A stretch of DNA of 64,000 nt from Gardnerella swidsinskii (GCF_003397705.1 NZ_QJVB01000004.1:1-64000), one strand, 5' to 3'. Positions 35,088 through 44,258 are shown, counted from the first letter of the stretch. A program made the numbers and translations. Notes: generated by a model not told the origin, from the sequence alone.

Positions 35088-36929
35088 ATGAAAAAGTTCA
35101 CTAATAAATTCGTGGCGGCGGTTGCGTCGCTTGCGATGGCTGGCACGCTGTGCGTCGCCGGCGCTGTAACTGTGGCTGGAGTTGCGTGGGCTAGTAAGCC
35201 GGGTGTTCCACAACCTTCTGTTAAAATGGGTCCTAAGGCTCCATGGGAGAGTGAAGCTCCGACAACCGGTAGTTTAACTATTGTTAAGTGCAAGAAAAAG
35301 GATGTCTCTACAACTACTACTACCGTTGCTTCGTCTAGTACTGCTAATGCGTCCGCATCTAATGAGATAGGCAAAACGCAAGATACATCTTGCCCTGCTG
35401 GTTTTGAACCTCTTAAAGATGTTAGTTTCACTGTAACTAAAGTTGCATCCATTAAGGAAGGAACTAATGATGTTACTTTGAATCTTGCGGAGTATGTTTC
35501 TTGGCAGAAGATTGCTGGTATTGTTTCTAAGTTAAATGCTCATCCGGAAGAAGCTGGAGTTGTAACTCTTGGAACTGGAACTGATGTGCACAATATGACT
35601 GCTACAGACAAGGATGGTAAGTCTACACTTAATAATCTTGCTGTTGGTTTGTATAAGATTGTTGAGAAGGTTCCTGATGGTTATGGTGCTTACGATTTTA
35701 GTAGTTTCTACATGACTTTGCCTTTGATTGAACAGAAGACTGATAATGGCAAGACCACAACTGTGTATGAGTATAATCCTGTAGTTAAGCCAAAGAATAT
35801 TGATCTTTCTTCTGCAATTAAGAAGAATGTTGATAAATCTCACATTTTTGCTGGTGTAAAAGATAAAATTTACTACACAATTACCGCGAAGGTGAACAAG
35901 ACTAAGATTGACAAGGATTTGACTGAGAAGAATCTTAAGGATTACGCGGTATTCGATGATGCTCCAACCTCAGCGTTTACAGAACCTAATAATCAGGGAC
36001 TTGATGCTGCTGTGCAGTCTGTAAAGTTCGGTACAGGTAGTGATTCTACCTTTACTAAGGGTGAGAACAACGACTACACCGTTACTGCAATGGCTAATTC
36101 TGATAATGCTGAGATTACTACAGCTGGAGATACTAAAGGTCTTGCTGCTGGTCACACTCGCATTCTTGTGAAGTTCACTGAAGCAGGTTTGAAGAAAATT
36201 GCTTCTAAGTTGAATAACGTTGCTGCTGGATCTGAGGCTCCTCAAGTTGAGGTTGAGCTTGCGTTTGACATAAGTAAAGCCTTCAAGGATTCTACTACAG
36301 ATAAGACTATTACTAATAAGTCTGGCTTCTTCCCAGCTCATGATGAGGGTACTACTGCACCGAATCCTATAATTCCTAATGTTGATGGCAGTAAGCCTAC
36401 AGTCAAGTTTGGTTATTTGCAGGTTGATAAGTACAATTCTGAAGATGAGAGTAAAAAGCTTTCTGGTGCTGAATTCAAGATATTTACCGACAAAAATAAA
36501 GCAGATTTGTGCACCAAGTCTCTTAAGGAAAATACAGCAGTAGATGCGGAAGATAGTCCTTGCAAGGCCGCTTCTGCATTTGATGAAACTACTGTTGAAG
36601 GCGGTAAATTCTCTAATCCTTACAAGGCTGAAGCTGGTTCAACGCTGTATGTTGTTGAGGTTAAGGCTCCTGAAGGATTTGCTTTGTCTCCTGTGGTTAA
36701 GGAAATAACTGTTAAGGATACAACTACCAACGATAATCCTGATACTTTGGAATTCCCTAACATTCCATTGCATGGTGAAAAAGGCGGTAACAAGTTCTGG
36801 TTCAATCTTCCTGCAACTGGTGCTGCTGGCGTGATTCTGTTTGCGCTTGCTGGCATAGGCTTGATTGCAGCAAGCGTGTTCCTCTACATGCGCAATCGCA
36901 AAGAAGAGGAACAGCAGCAGAACGCCTGA
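35088..36929 (+). CDS. Major pilin (SpaA/FimA-type, LPXTG)
   Basis: This 613-residue pilin backbone starts at ATG 35088 after GAAAGGAG and has a signal peptide ending near AWA. The pilin motif is NPVVKPKN (Lys236 is the likely linkage residue). An E-box (LYVVEVKAPEGF) lies in the last CnaB-type domain, where the opening LQVDKYNSEDESKKLSGAEFKI is typical. The sorting signal LPATG is at 574-578, with a helix and RNRKEEEQQQ tail. The sortase encoded next would polymerise it through LPATG and the pilin Lys. Adhesive pili are the expected product. Confidence 0.9.
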   Translation: MKKFTNKFVAAVASLAMAGTLCVAGAVTVAGVAWASKPGVPQPSVKMGPKAPWESEAPTTGSLTIVKCKKKDVSTTTTTVASSSTANASASNEIGKTQDTSCPAGFEPLKDVSFTVTKVASIKEGTNDVTLNLAEYVSWQKIAGIVSKLNAHPEEAGVVTLGTGTDVHNMTATDKDGKSTLNNLAVGLYKIVEKVPDGYGAYDFSSFYMTLPLIEQKTDNGKTTTVYEYNPVVKPKNIDLSSAIKKNVDKSHIFAGVKDKIYYTITAKVNKTKIDKDLTEKNLKDYAVFDDAPTSAFTEPNNQGLDAAVQSVKFGTGSDSTFTKGENNDYTVTAMANSDNAEITTAGDTKGLAAGHTRILVKFTEAGLKKIASKLNNVAAGSEAPQVEVELAFDISKAFKDSTTDKTITNKSGFFPAHDEGTTAPNPIIPNVDGSKPTVKFGYLQVDKYNSEDESKKLSGAEFKIFTDKNKADLCTKSLKENTAVDAEDSPCKAASAFDETTVEGGKFSNPYKAEAGSTLYVVEVKAPEGFALSPVVKEITVKDTTTNDNPDTLEFPNIPLHGEKGGNKFWFNLPATGAAGVILFALAGIGLIAASVFLYMRNRKEEEQQQNA

Positions 36930-36969
36930 TCCGCTTTCTAAAGCTGGTCTTGTAGTCTAATAGCAAAGT

Positions 36970-37008
36970 GTGAGTCTAGGGTTTACTGAACTAAAATCCT
37001 AGACTCAC
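36970..37008 (+). terminator. Hairpin between pilin and sortase genes
   Basis: GTGAGTCTAGG (36970-36980) pairs perfectly with CCTAGACTCAC (36998-37008) across a 17-nt loop. There is no long T run, so it may be a partial terminator or a 3' stabiliser that lowers sortase relative to pilin expression. Confidence 0.6.
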
Positions 37009-37082
37009 TTGCTCTAAAAACGTGTGTTTTCACGCGTAATTTGAAACAAAATTTACGTGTATAAACGTTACAAGGAAGAAGC

Positions 37083-38120
37083 ATGAAATTAAACGACGCT
37101 GTTGTTAAAGTATATGCTTTCTTCAAGCAACTCAAAGCAAAACCCGTCGCTCAAGCAAAACCCGTCGCTTCCGCAACCGAAACAACACCAGCCTCCACAG
37201 CAGCGCAAACCGCAGCCTCCGCAACTGCAACAAAACCCGCTAAAAAACCCAAATCCAAACTCCGCCGCACTCTCGAGCCAATTGCCCTCGCACTTGCAGC
37301 AATTTTGTGCTTCACGTACCCGGTTGCGTCAACGTTGTGGAATAACAAGGTGTCGAAGGAGATTTCTACCGCGTATGATCGTTTGAATCGTAAGCAGATT
37401 GCGAGTGCTCGCGAGAAGATTTTGAACGCGGCTCGTCGTTATAATGCGCGCCACAAGTCGATTATTACGGCTGATCCGTACAATGGCACGACGGATTATA
37501 TGAAGACGCCGGAGTATAAGGAGTATGCGAAGCAGCTGGATGAGCCGATGGGGATTATGGGTATTGTGAAAATCCCGAAGATTGGCGTTAAGCTGCCGAT
37601 TTACCACGGTAGTTCGCAGGAGGTTTTGGCGTATGGCGCTGGACACTTGTATGGCACAGATTTGCCGGTTGGGGGTAAAACGCGTCACGCTGTTGTGACG
37701 GCGCATACGGGTTTGCCAAATGCGACCATGTTTGATGATTTAGTGGAGTTGAAGAAGGGTGATTTCTTCTACTTTGACGTGCAGGGGGAGACGCTGCGTT
37801 ACAGGGTATTCCGCATTAGCGTGGTCGATCCGCATGATATTAGGTTACTTCAACGCGAGAATGGGCGTGATCTGGCGACGCTGCTTACCTGTACGCCGTA
37901 TGGTGTTAATACGCAGAGATTGCTGGTGACAGGCTATCGCGTGCTGCCGGATCCTGTTTCCGTGCCGGGCGATAAGTTGCAGTGGCCGCTTTGGATGACG
38001 ATGTTTGTGCTCGCGCTTATTGGTTGCGCTGTGATTCTTACGACGATGATTATTGCCGCGGTTCGCAAGCGCCACCGCCGTGCTGCTTCACTTGCTCATG
38101 CCAAACATATAACTGCTTAG
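37083..38120 (+). CDS. Class C (pilin-polymerising) sortase
   Basis: This 345-residue membrane enzyme has an N-terminal Pro/Ala/Lys-rich cytoplasmic part, a first helix near 70-88, the catalytic domain, and a C-terminal helix (LWMTMFVLALIGCAVILTTMI). The active site is His208 (TAHTGL), Cys270 (LLTCTPYG) and Arg279 (NTQRLLVTG). The lid motif DPY (ITADPYNG) before the core is typical of class C. It would link pilin subunits and the LPNTG protein. Confidence 0.93.
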   Translation: MKLNDAVVKVYAFFKQLKAKPVAQAKPVASATETTPASTAAQTAASATATKPAKKPKSKLRRTLEPIALALAAILCFTYPVASTLWNNKVSKEISTAYDRLNRKQIASAREKILNAARRYNARHKSIITADPYNGTTDYMKTPEYKEYAKQLDEPMGIMGIVKIPKIGVKLPIYHGSSQEVLAYGAGHLYGTDLPVGGKTRHAVVTAHTGLPNATMFDDLVELKKGDFFYFDVQGETLRYRVFRISVVDPHDIRLLQRENGRDLATLLTCTPYGVNTQRLLVTGYRVLPDPVSVPGDKLQWPLWMTMFVLALIGCAVILTTMIIAAVRKRHRRAASLAHAKHITA

Positions 38121-38169
38121 AATTGCTGTAATGCAGCGTGTCGCGAAGATTTAGAGAAATAACACCTTG

Positions 38170-38255
38170 ATTTTCGTGAAAATTCGGCATATATTTACCC
38201 CTGATTTCGTGAAAATTTAGCATAAATTGACATTGATTTTCGTGAAATATATACT
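38170..38255 (+). promoter_or_regulatory. Promoter with three operator-like repeats for the DUF4143 ATPase
   Basis: ATTTTCGTGAAAAT, a near-palindrome, occurs at 38170-38183 and, slightly shortened, at 38204-38216 and 38236-38248, i.e. every 32-34 bp. A consensus-like promoter TTGACA (38227-38232), 17 bp, TATACT (38250-38255) encloses the third copy. Helical phasing of about three turns suggests cooperative repressor binding. Confidence 0.75.
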
Positions 38256-38306
38256 ATAAAACAATAGTATTTTCAACGGTTTTGTGGTAATTAAGAGTGG
38301 TGTTAT

Positions 38307-39674
38307 ATGTTAAGGCGAAAATTTTATCAAAAAATGCTCGATTGGAAGAATGCTGATCGCGGTTCAACAGCGCTTTTAGTAACAGGTGCTCGAAGAGTTG
38401 GGAAAAGTACTATAGTTGAAGAGTTTGCAAGAAACGAATACAAGTCTTATATTCTTATTGATTTTTCGCAAGCATCAAAAGATGCGCTTCGGCTATTTGA
38501 AGATTATCGTTCAGATTTAAGCACTTTCTTTACATACATATCTGCACTATATGGTGTGAAACTTTATAACCGTGAATCGGTAATGGTTTTTGACGAAGTG
38601 CAATTTTTCCCACAGGCTAGAGAATTTGTAAAACAACTAGTTGCAGATGGCAGATACGACTATATAGAGACTGGCTCGTTATTGTCTATTAAACACAATG
38701 TTGAAACAATATTGATTCCATCTGAAGAACAAGAAGAACGCATGTATCCTCTTGATTTTGAAGAATTTTTGTGGGCTTTTGGAGAAGAAAATCTATCGAA
38801 AGTTATTAAAGATTCATTTGATGAGTTAAATCCTTTGCCAGATGTTTTACATAAAAAAGCGATGCGACTTTTTAGAGAATATATGCTAGTTGGTGGCATG
38901 CCGCAGTCTGTAAATGAATATGTTGATTCGAGAGATTTTGCTCGAGTAGATAGGGTTAAGCGTCGTATTCTTTCGCTCTATAGGCAGGATGCTGCAAAGT
39001 TTGCAAAAGGTTATGAAATGAAAGTTATGTCTGTGTTTGATGGAATACCAGCACAGCTTTCCAGACATGAAAAAAGATATAGGATTACTTCCTTAGGTAA
39101 GAATGCTCGTATGCGTGACTATAAGGATGCGTTTTTTTGGCTTTCGGATGCGAGTATTACAAATAATTGCTACAAATCTACAGATCCAAATGTGGGATTG
39201 AATCTTAATGCAGATGATGCGTTAGTAAAATGTTATATGGCTGATACCGGTTTGTTGACTTCTATGATACTTTCAGATAGTAGTATTGCGTCTAATGATC
39301 TGTATAAAGAAATTTTATTTGGAAAAATCTCAATTAATGAAGGAATGCTAGTTGAAAACGTTGTTGCGCAACAGCTAATAGCATCTGGACATCGCCTATT
39401 CTTCTATTCAAATAGAGACAAAGAAAATTCGGAAAATACTATGGAAATAGATTTTTTGATTTCTAAAGCTTTTCAGGATTCTGCTGGCAAAATGCGTATA
39501 TCTCCTATTGAAGTTAAATCTGGGAATGTGTTTAAAACAGTTTCTCTTGATAAATTTAAGAACAAGTTTTCAAAAAGAATTGGAACTAGTTATGTATTTG
39601 CTCCTAAACAGCTTAGCGTTAGAAAAGATTTGAATCTCGTAATATTACCACTTTATATGTGTGGATTGGTGTAG
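38307..39674 (+). CDS. AAA ATPase with DUF4143 domain
   Basis: This 455-residue protein has the N-terminal AAA_14 domain with Walker A TGARRVGKST, Walker B VMVFDEVQF, the sensor ETGSLLS, and the C-terminal DUF4143 part with LVENVVAQQLIASG and MEIDFLISK (nuclease-like core E/D-x-D), followed by IEVKSG. The family is widespread in host-associated bacteria and of unknown role. It is monocistronic and under its own triple-site promoter. It lies at the edge of an accessory stretch. Confidence 0.88.
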   Translation: MLRRKFYQKMLDWKNADRGSTALLVTGARRVGKSTIVEEFARNEYKSYILIDFSQASKDALRLFEDYRSDLSTFFTYISALYGVKLYNRESVMVFDEVQFFPQAREFVKQLVADGRYDYIETGSLLSIKHNVETILIPSEEQEERMYPLDFEEFLWAFGEENLSKVIKDSFDELNPLPDVLHKKAMRLFREYMLVGGMPQSVNEYVDSRDFARVDRVKRRILSLYRQDAAKFAKGYEMKVMSVFDGIPAQLSRHEKRYRITSLGKNARMRDYKDAFFWLSDASITNNCYKSTDPNVGLNLNADDALVKCYMADTGLLTSMILSDSSIASNDLYKEILFGKISINEGMLVENVVAQQLIASGHRLFFYSNRDKENSENTMEIDFLISKAFQDSAGKMRISPIEVKSGNVFKTVSLDKFKNKFSKRIGTSYVFAPKQLSVRKDLNLVILPLYMCGLV

Positions 39675-39698
39675 CGTTCCGACCTGCCTTCGCGCTGC

Positions 39699-39783
39699 TA
39701 TGTAGTGCACTTATTCCTCACGGCTTAGCCGTTTGGCTGATTTGGCATGACATGCCGTAAATCAGGTACAAGCGCACTACATA
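39699..39783. other. 85-bp nested palindrome able to form a three-way junction
   Basis: Outer arms TATGTAGTGC (39699-39708) and GCACTACATA (39774-39783) pair perfectly. Inside are ACGGC-TTA-GCCGT (39720-39732) and a longer arm with CTGATTT / AAATCAG (39737-39743, 39759-39765) capped by GGCATG / CATGCC (39744-39749, 39751-39756). It could be an RNA structure, a terminator or a palindromic mobile element. Between it and 40022 lies only the shared leader. Confidence 0.7.
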
Positions 39784-39836
39784 AATGTGCTGTGCGTTTG
39801 TATTAAAACCGATTTTTTTTGTTGCTTTTTATTTGT

Positions 39837-39961
39837 GGAATCTTATAGAATTATATTTATGCGCTGATGCATGCTAGTTTTGCTAGTTGTTAGATGTTTT
39901 ATGGCTTGTGATTGATTTTTGGGAATAACCCTGATTGCTTGCGATTCATGGGTTTTGTGTT
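39837..39961 (+). repeat. Leader segment shared with the KilA-N gene
   Basis: This is a second copy of the 18938-19057 segment, upstream of the ORF6N gene. It is identical over TTATGCGCTGATGCATGCTA and has small indels elsewhere. Confidence 0.8.
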
Positions 39962-40021
39962 AGAAATGTAGTTTTTGTTGTACAGCGCTAGGTTTTACGC
40001 ACATTTTTTAGGAGTGATCTT

Positions 40022-41044
40022 ATGGTAGAGGGGAATAAAAATCTAATTATCGCTGACTCTAAAAACGCGTCTGTTGGAATGATAATAGACGCTGAAACAA
40101 TAAAAGAGAAAATCTACAACATTCGTAATCAAAAAGTCATGCTTGATTTTGAGCTTGCTGAAATATATGGGTATGAAACGAAAAATTTCAATAGACAGAT
40201 TAAGAATAATATTGAAAAGTTTGAGGGCGAAGATTTTATGTTTCGGCTAACTGCTGACGAGTTCAAAAACTTGAGGTGCAAAAATTTCACCTCAAGTTGG
40301 GGTGGCTCTCGATATTTGCCTTATGCTTTTACGGAGCAGGGTATTTATATGCTCATGACTGTGTTAAGAGGTGATCTTGCTGTTAAACAGAGTAGGGCAT
40401 TAGTTAGAACCTTTAAGCAAATGAAGGATTATATTGTTGAAAATAAGGATTTTATTGGCGCGAAGGAATTAGCTAAGCTTGCGATTCAAACGAATCAGAA
40501 TACTAATGATATAGCGGAAATAAAATCTCAAATGGCAACGAAGGAAGATTTTAATAAGGTAATGGATAATTTTATTAATCCAGATTCGTATAAACATTTT
40601 CTTCTTATGGACGGCAATAAAATAGAAGCGGATCTTGCGTATTGCAAAATATATAAGTCAGCTAAGAAAAGCATTTACGTTGTTGATAATTATATTGGTC
40701 TTAAAACATTGGAACTATTACGGTTTGCTGGTGAAGGGGTTGAAATCGTAGTTTTTAGTGATAACGCTAGGAGCAAGAATATGCTTACGGAAAGCATGTT
40801 GGGTGATTTTGTAAGCGATTGTCCTGGTGTTGATTTGAAGTTTAAGACTGCTGGCAGAAAGTATCACGATAGGTATGTGGTTATAGATTATGGAACGGAT
40901 GATGAGGCTGTTTACGTTTGTGGCGCTTCGTCGAAAGATGCTGGCGGCAAAATTTCGACTATTACGCGAATAGAGTCTTTGAATTTGCGCTTGTATCATG
41001 CGATGTTTGATGAGTTGTTAAAGAATCCTGAGTTAGAGTTTTAA
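40022..41044 (+). CDS. ORF6N DNA-binding protein with PLD-like C-terminal domain
   Basis: This 340-residue protein has an ORF6N domain at about 25-115 (IYNIRNQKVMLDFELAEIYG, NFNRQIKNNIEKF, YLPYAFTEQGIYMLMTVL), typical of phage antirepressor-like proteins. A helical linker (130-180) joins it to a C-terminal domain resembling phospholipase D-like folds: His282, Arg284 and Asp289 in YHDRYVVID follow the HxKx4D spacing with Arg for Lys, and GASSKDAG follows. Whether the altered motif is active is unknown. AGGAGTGATCTT precedes the ATG. It shares its upstream leader with the KilA-N gene at 19135. Confidence 0.85.
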   Translation: MVEGNKNLIIADSKNASVGMIIDAETIKEKIYNIRNQKVMLDFELAEIYGYETKNFNRQIKNNIEKFEGEDFMFRLTADEFKNLRCKNFTSSWGGSRYLPYAFTEQGIYMLMTVLRGDLAVKQSRALVRTFKQMKDYIVENKDFIGAKELAKLAIQTNQNTNDIAEIKSQMATKEDFNKVMDNFINPDSYKHFLLMDGNKIEADLAYCKIYKSAKKSIYVVDNYIGLKTLELLRFAGEGVEIVVFSDNARSKNMLTESMLGDFVSDCPGVDLKFKTAGRKYHDRYVVIDYGTDDEAVYVCGASSKDAGGKISTITRIESLNLRLYHAMFDELLKNPELEF

Positions 41045-41077
41045 CATTTTATAATGTTCTAGTGTTTTGCGCTCAAC

Positions 41078-41095
41078 TTGGAAGTAGACTTCCAA
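41078..41095 (+). repeat. TTGGAAGT palindrome, distant copy
   Basis: This is a perfect copy of TTGGAAGTAGACTTCCAA, between the ORF6N gene and the broken Panacea gene. Nearby TTGCGCAAA repeats also match those next to the 18761 cluster. Confidence 0.85.
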
Positions 41096-41138
41096 CTTTT
41101 GCTGTTGCGCAAATGTAGTTGCGCAAAGGGAGGTGCGT

Positions 41139-41590
41139 ATGACAACAATCTTTAACGTGGCATCGTACATCCTTGATATTGCTGGAACTATTACTACTAT
41201 GAAGCTTCAGAAGTTAGCTTACTATTCGCAAGCGTATTTACTGGATATCCATTATTTAACGAGGATTTTCAGGCATGGAGAAATGGTCCTGTTTGCCCAG
41301 AATTATTTGCATTGCATCGCGGTAAGTTTTTGATTCGTAAAGGGGAGCTTGTGCTTCCTAGCACTGATAAGTTGAATGATGATTCTTTAACAGATGGTCA
41401 AAAGCTTCTTGTGGAAAAAGTGTGCAAAAAGTTTGCTGAGTGTTCTGGTAGTGATTTGAGTGCTATGACACATCGTGAGGATCCATGGAAGAATGCTTAT
41501 GATGCTACTAATAGTTCGGCAATATGCGTTCAAAAAATTACTAAGGATTCTTTGAAAGAGTACTGTTCAGTTCATAATTTGCTTAAGTAA
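41139..41590 (+). pseudogene. Broken Panacea/SocA-type antitoxin-like gene (frameshifted)
   Basis: The DNA aligns along its length with the intact gene at 46458-46919. After the shared MTTIFNVA...MKLQKLAYYSQAY the broken copy lacks 10 bp (after about 41237), which shifts the frame. The original frame resumes with LHRGKFLIRKGELVLP and continues to the normal stop. Both parts remain highly similar to the intact paralogue, so the break looks recent. GGGAGGTGCGT precedes the ATG as in the paralogue. Confidence 0.85.
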
Positions 41591-41772
41591 ATGTGATATT
41601 CTCTTGTTCTCTTATTTGCTCTGAGTTAGTTATAGCGTTGCTCGAGATTTGTGGAGTTTGTATTAAGAGCATAGAAGTAAAGCATGATATGGTAGCTTGA
41701 AAACAACGCAATACTTATAATTCATGCAAATCGTCTTACAAAGGGATTTTTACAAGAGATAAGGGATGCGAG

Positions 41773-42063
41773 ATGACTAGGGATACGTATACTGCGGAAA
41801 ACGGATTCGTTATTACGGACGATATTGTTGATAAGTGGGCTGAGGAAGCAGAAGATAATTTTTCTGGTGCCACTATTACACAGTTTGCCGGAAGAGCTTG
41901 GGAAGATGAAACTCAGCCGTTGAAACCGCGTACTGTTAGGTTAAGTGATACCGTTTGGCATTTAATCGAAGCCGATGCGAAGCGTAGAAAGATGACTGTA
42001 AGTGCGTGGACTAGAAACGCTATACTTAACGAATTATCTAGTGAGATAGTTACGCAAAAATAG
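41773..42063 (+). CDS. Ribbon-helix-helix-type small protein
   Basis: This 96-residue protein is a relative of the protein at 20632: N-terminal ENGFVITDDIVDKWAEEAE aligns with its IDVTDEMLDKWESDAE. The C-terminal RTVRLSDTVWHLIEADAKRRKMTVSAWTRNAIL has the RHH pattern. No toxin-like partner is adjacent: 182 bp upstream hold no gene and rplK follows. It may be an orphan antitoxin or a regulator. Confidence 0.7.
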   Translation: MTRDTYTAENGFVITDDIVDKWAEEAEDNFSGATITQFAGRAWEDETQPLKPRTVRLSDTVWHLIEADAKRRKMTVSAWTRNAILNELSSEIVTQK

Positions 42064-42259
42064 CTATGTAAAAATAGCCGCAGTTTTCGTAATGATGCGT
42101 GTCGCGAAGATGTGGCATAATAGGAAGGCTTGTGACTGGAGGAGGAATCCGCTAGCACAGCACAGCAATACAAGATGCGGGAGGAAGCTGCAAAACGGCT
42201 TTATACCAGCGTTTGCAACAACCGTTTGAACCGCTTGTACAAGAAAGAAGAACCATATT

Positions 42260-42691
42260 ATGGCTCCGAAAAAGAAAGTCTCCGCGCTTATTAAGCTCGA
42301 GATTCAGGCTGGTAAGGCAAATCCAGCCCCACCACTGGGTCCAGCATTAGGCTCCCACGGCGTGAACATCATGGACTTCTGCAAGGCGTATAACGACCAG
42401 ACGAAGGACAAGATAGGCCAGATCGTCCCAGTTGAGATCACCGTTTACGAAGATCGTTCCTTCACCTTCATTTTGAAGACCCCACCAGCCGCTGCTTTGT
42501 TGCTTAAGGCTGCTGGCATTCAGAAGGGCACCGAGAATCCATTGACTCACAAGGTTGGTTCTGTGACCAAGGCTCAGGTGCGCGAGATCGCCGAAATTAA
42601 GATGCCTGACCTCTCCGCACGTGACGTCGAGGCCGGTATGAAGATCATCGCGGGCACCGCTCGCTCGATGGGTATTACCGTTACCGACTGA
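42260..42691 (+). CDS. rplK: 50S ribosomal protein L11
   Basis: This 143-residue protein of the GTPase-associated centre has the L11 signature [25 protein letters not shown] and C-terminal ARSMGITV. It is followed by rplA 14 bp later. The 196-bp leader (42064-42259) contains GGAGGAGG and GC-rich stretches but no gene. Codon use is more GC-rich than the neighbours, as expected for highly expressed genes. Confidence 0.97.
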   Translation: MAPKKKVSALIKLEIQAGKANPAPPLGPALGSHGVNIMDFCKAYNDQTKDKIGQIVPVEITVYEDRSFTFILKTPPAAALLLKAAGIQKGTENPLTHKVGSVTKAQVREIAEIKMPDLSARDVEAGMKIIAGTARSMGITVTD

Positions 42692-42705
42692 AAGGGAGTG
42701 TAGAA

Positions 42706-43401
42706 ATGGCTAAGCGTTCTAAGAAGTATCGTGAAGCGGCTGAGAAGATCGACCGCAATAACCTGTACACCCCAGCTGAAGCTATCGCTTTGTTGCAGAG
42801 CATGCCAAAGCACGCTTTCGACGAGTCCGTTGAGGCTGTTATGCGCCTTAACGTGGATCCTCGCAAGGCTGATCAGTTGGTTCGTGGCGTAGTTAACTTG
42901 CCAAACGGCACCGGTAAAACCGCTAAGGTTTTGGTGTTCGCTCGTGGCCCAAAGGCTACTGAGGCCCAGGAAGCTGGCGCCGACATTGTTGGTGATGACG
43001 AGCTTATCGAAAAGGTTGCCGGTGGCTTCCTTGACTTCGATGCAGTCGTTGCAACCCCAGACATGATGGGTAAGGTTGGTCGCTTGGGTCGTGTTCTCGG
43101 TCCTCGTAGCTTGATGCCAAACCCAAAGACTGGCACCGTGACTATGGATGTAGCCAAGGCTGTTGCTGATATTAAGGGCGGTAAGATTGAGTTCCGCGTG
43201 GATCGCCAGGGCAACCTGTCCTTCCTCTTCGGCAAGCTCTCCTTCGATGCTAAGGCTCTTGAAGAGAACTTCAAGGCTGTCGCAGACGAAATCCGCCGCT
43301 TGAAGCCAAGCACCATCAAGGGTCGTTACATTACTAAGGTAACTGTGACTTCTACGATGGCTCCTGGTGTTCCAGTGGATATTGCAAGCATCGCTGCCTG
43401 A
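42706..43401 (+). CDS. rplA: 50S ribosomal protein L1
   Basis: This 231-residue L1-stalk protein has [21 protein letters not shown] at the start, the central [16 protein letters not shown] signature and MAPGVPVD near the end. L1 represses its own operon in many bacteria; no leader site is assigned here. A terminator follows. Confidence 0.97.
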   Translation: MAKRSKKYREAAEKIDRNNLYTPAEAIALLQSMPKHAFDESVEAVMRLNVDPRKADQLVRGVVNLPNGTGKTAKVLVFARGPKATEAQEAGADIVGDDELIEKVAGGFLDFDAVVATPDMMGKVGRLGRVLGPRSLMPNPKTGTVTMDVAKAVADIKGGKIEFRVDRQGNLSFLFGKLSFDAKALEENFKAVADEIRRLKPSTIKGRYITKVTVTSTMAPGVPVDIASIAA

Positions 43402-43467
43402 TTTATTGCCTGCGTAGCTTATGCGAAAGCATGGCTGGTAAGTAGTAAATTAAGTTTAGAACTTATA

Positions 43468-43512
43468 AACGCTGAAAATGTACTCTTTTGAGTCATGTTT
43501 TCAGCGTTTTTG
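43468..43512 (+). terminator. Terminator of rplK-rplA
   Basis: AACGCTGAAAA (43468-43478) pairs with TTTTCAGCGTT (43498-43508), then T's. Confidence 0.88.
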
Positions 43513-43514
43513 TT

Positions 43515-43930
43515 ACTTGCGTTACTGCATTTCTGCGTTAATAACGAATAATTGATGTTTTGCGTTACTGGCGCAGTACGCTATCTGCATTAATAACGAA
43601 TAGGTGATGGGAGAGGTTACGCCTCTAGAGAGTTCGCGGCGCATGTAGGCGCGCGGCGTGTCGTCCAGGAATGGCTGTTTTGCAACGTTTTGCGGCGCGA
43701 CGGCCTGCTTGAGTGTAGCATTGCGCGCACGAAAGCAATTCGGAGTGCCGAGCTTGCTCAAAGTTGAAAGTCCAGTGGACTTTCAACGCAAGCGAGGACT
43801 GCCTGAGTCAGTAAAGACGAAGGCAGGGTAGATTTGTGTGGTATTGCATTGGGAATTCGGTCGCGCTTACGCAAATGTAGTTTCGGCGTGTCGCACAAGA
43901 GTGGCTATATTGCAACGGTTTTGCGGCTGG
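43515..43930. repeat. Repeat-rich intergenic region with dispersed hairpin repeat, copy 2
   Basis: No gene is seen between 43402 and 44258. Two imperfect copies of a segment with TTGCGTTACTG and TTAATAACGAATA lie at about 43518-43610. A second pair (CGGCGTGTCG...TGGCT...TTGCAACG) lies at about 43660-43695 and 43883-43925. The dispersed hairpin repeat occupies 43690-43868, with its stem at 43763-43787 (GTTGAAAGTCC / AGT / GGACTTTCAAC). Confidence 0.75.
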
Positions 43931-44110
43931 TTGGGGGAGTATTCAGGAGTTTTCTGAGAGTTTTCTGGGAAAAATCTTTAAAAACCTTGAAATTGATATT
44001 TTTACGAAAAGTAACGCATAATACTGTATTTTTTATTCTTAAAAATAGTTTGACTGAAATATTTCCGTAAAAATATAAATGTTTTCTGTTAATGAGTTGT
44101 GCGTCTGCTC

Positions 44111-44140
44111 TTGACTTTTTCGAACGGGGGGGGGTATGTT
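44111..44140 (+). promoter_or_regulatory. Promoter with 9-G tract against the -10 box
   Basis: TTGACT (44111-44116) and TATGTT (44135-44140) are 18 bp apart; the last nine spacer bases (44126-44134) are G. It is the same layout as the pilus promoter at 32385 and drives the LAKTG surface-protein gene 120 bp downstream. Confidence 0.75.
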
Positions 44141-44258
44141 AATAACAGCTTTCAGCTAGATGCTCTATCTGAAAGTTATCCACAAGAGATTGATTTTGTG
44201 GGTTTATGTTTTTCACCATGTGTTTTAAGCGTGGTGGAGAAGAAGAAAGGAAAATATT

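Noticed and set aside
41139..41333. Programmed frameshift joining the two parts of the Panacea-like gene
   Set aside because: The paralogue at 46458 shows a plain 10-bp deletion of conserved coding sequence; no slippery site is at the junction.
43515..44258. Possible small genes in the repeat-rich gap after rplA
   Set aside because: All frames are short, run through repeats and lack binding sites or family motifs.
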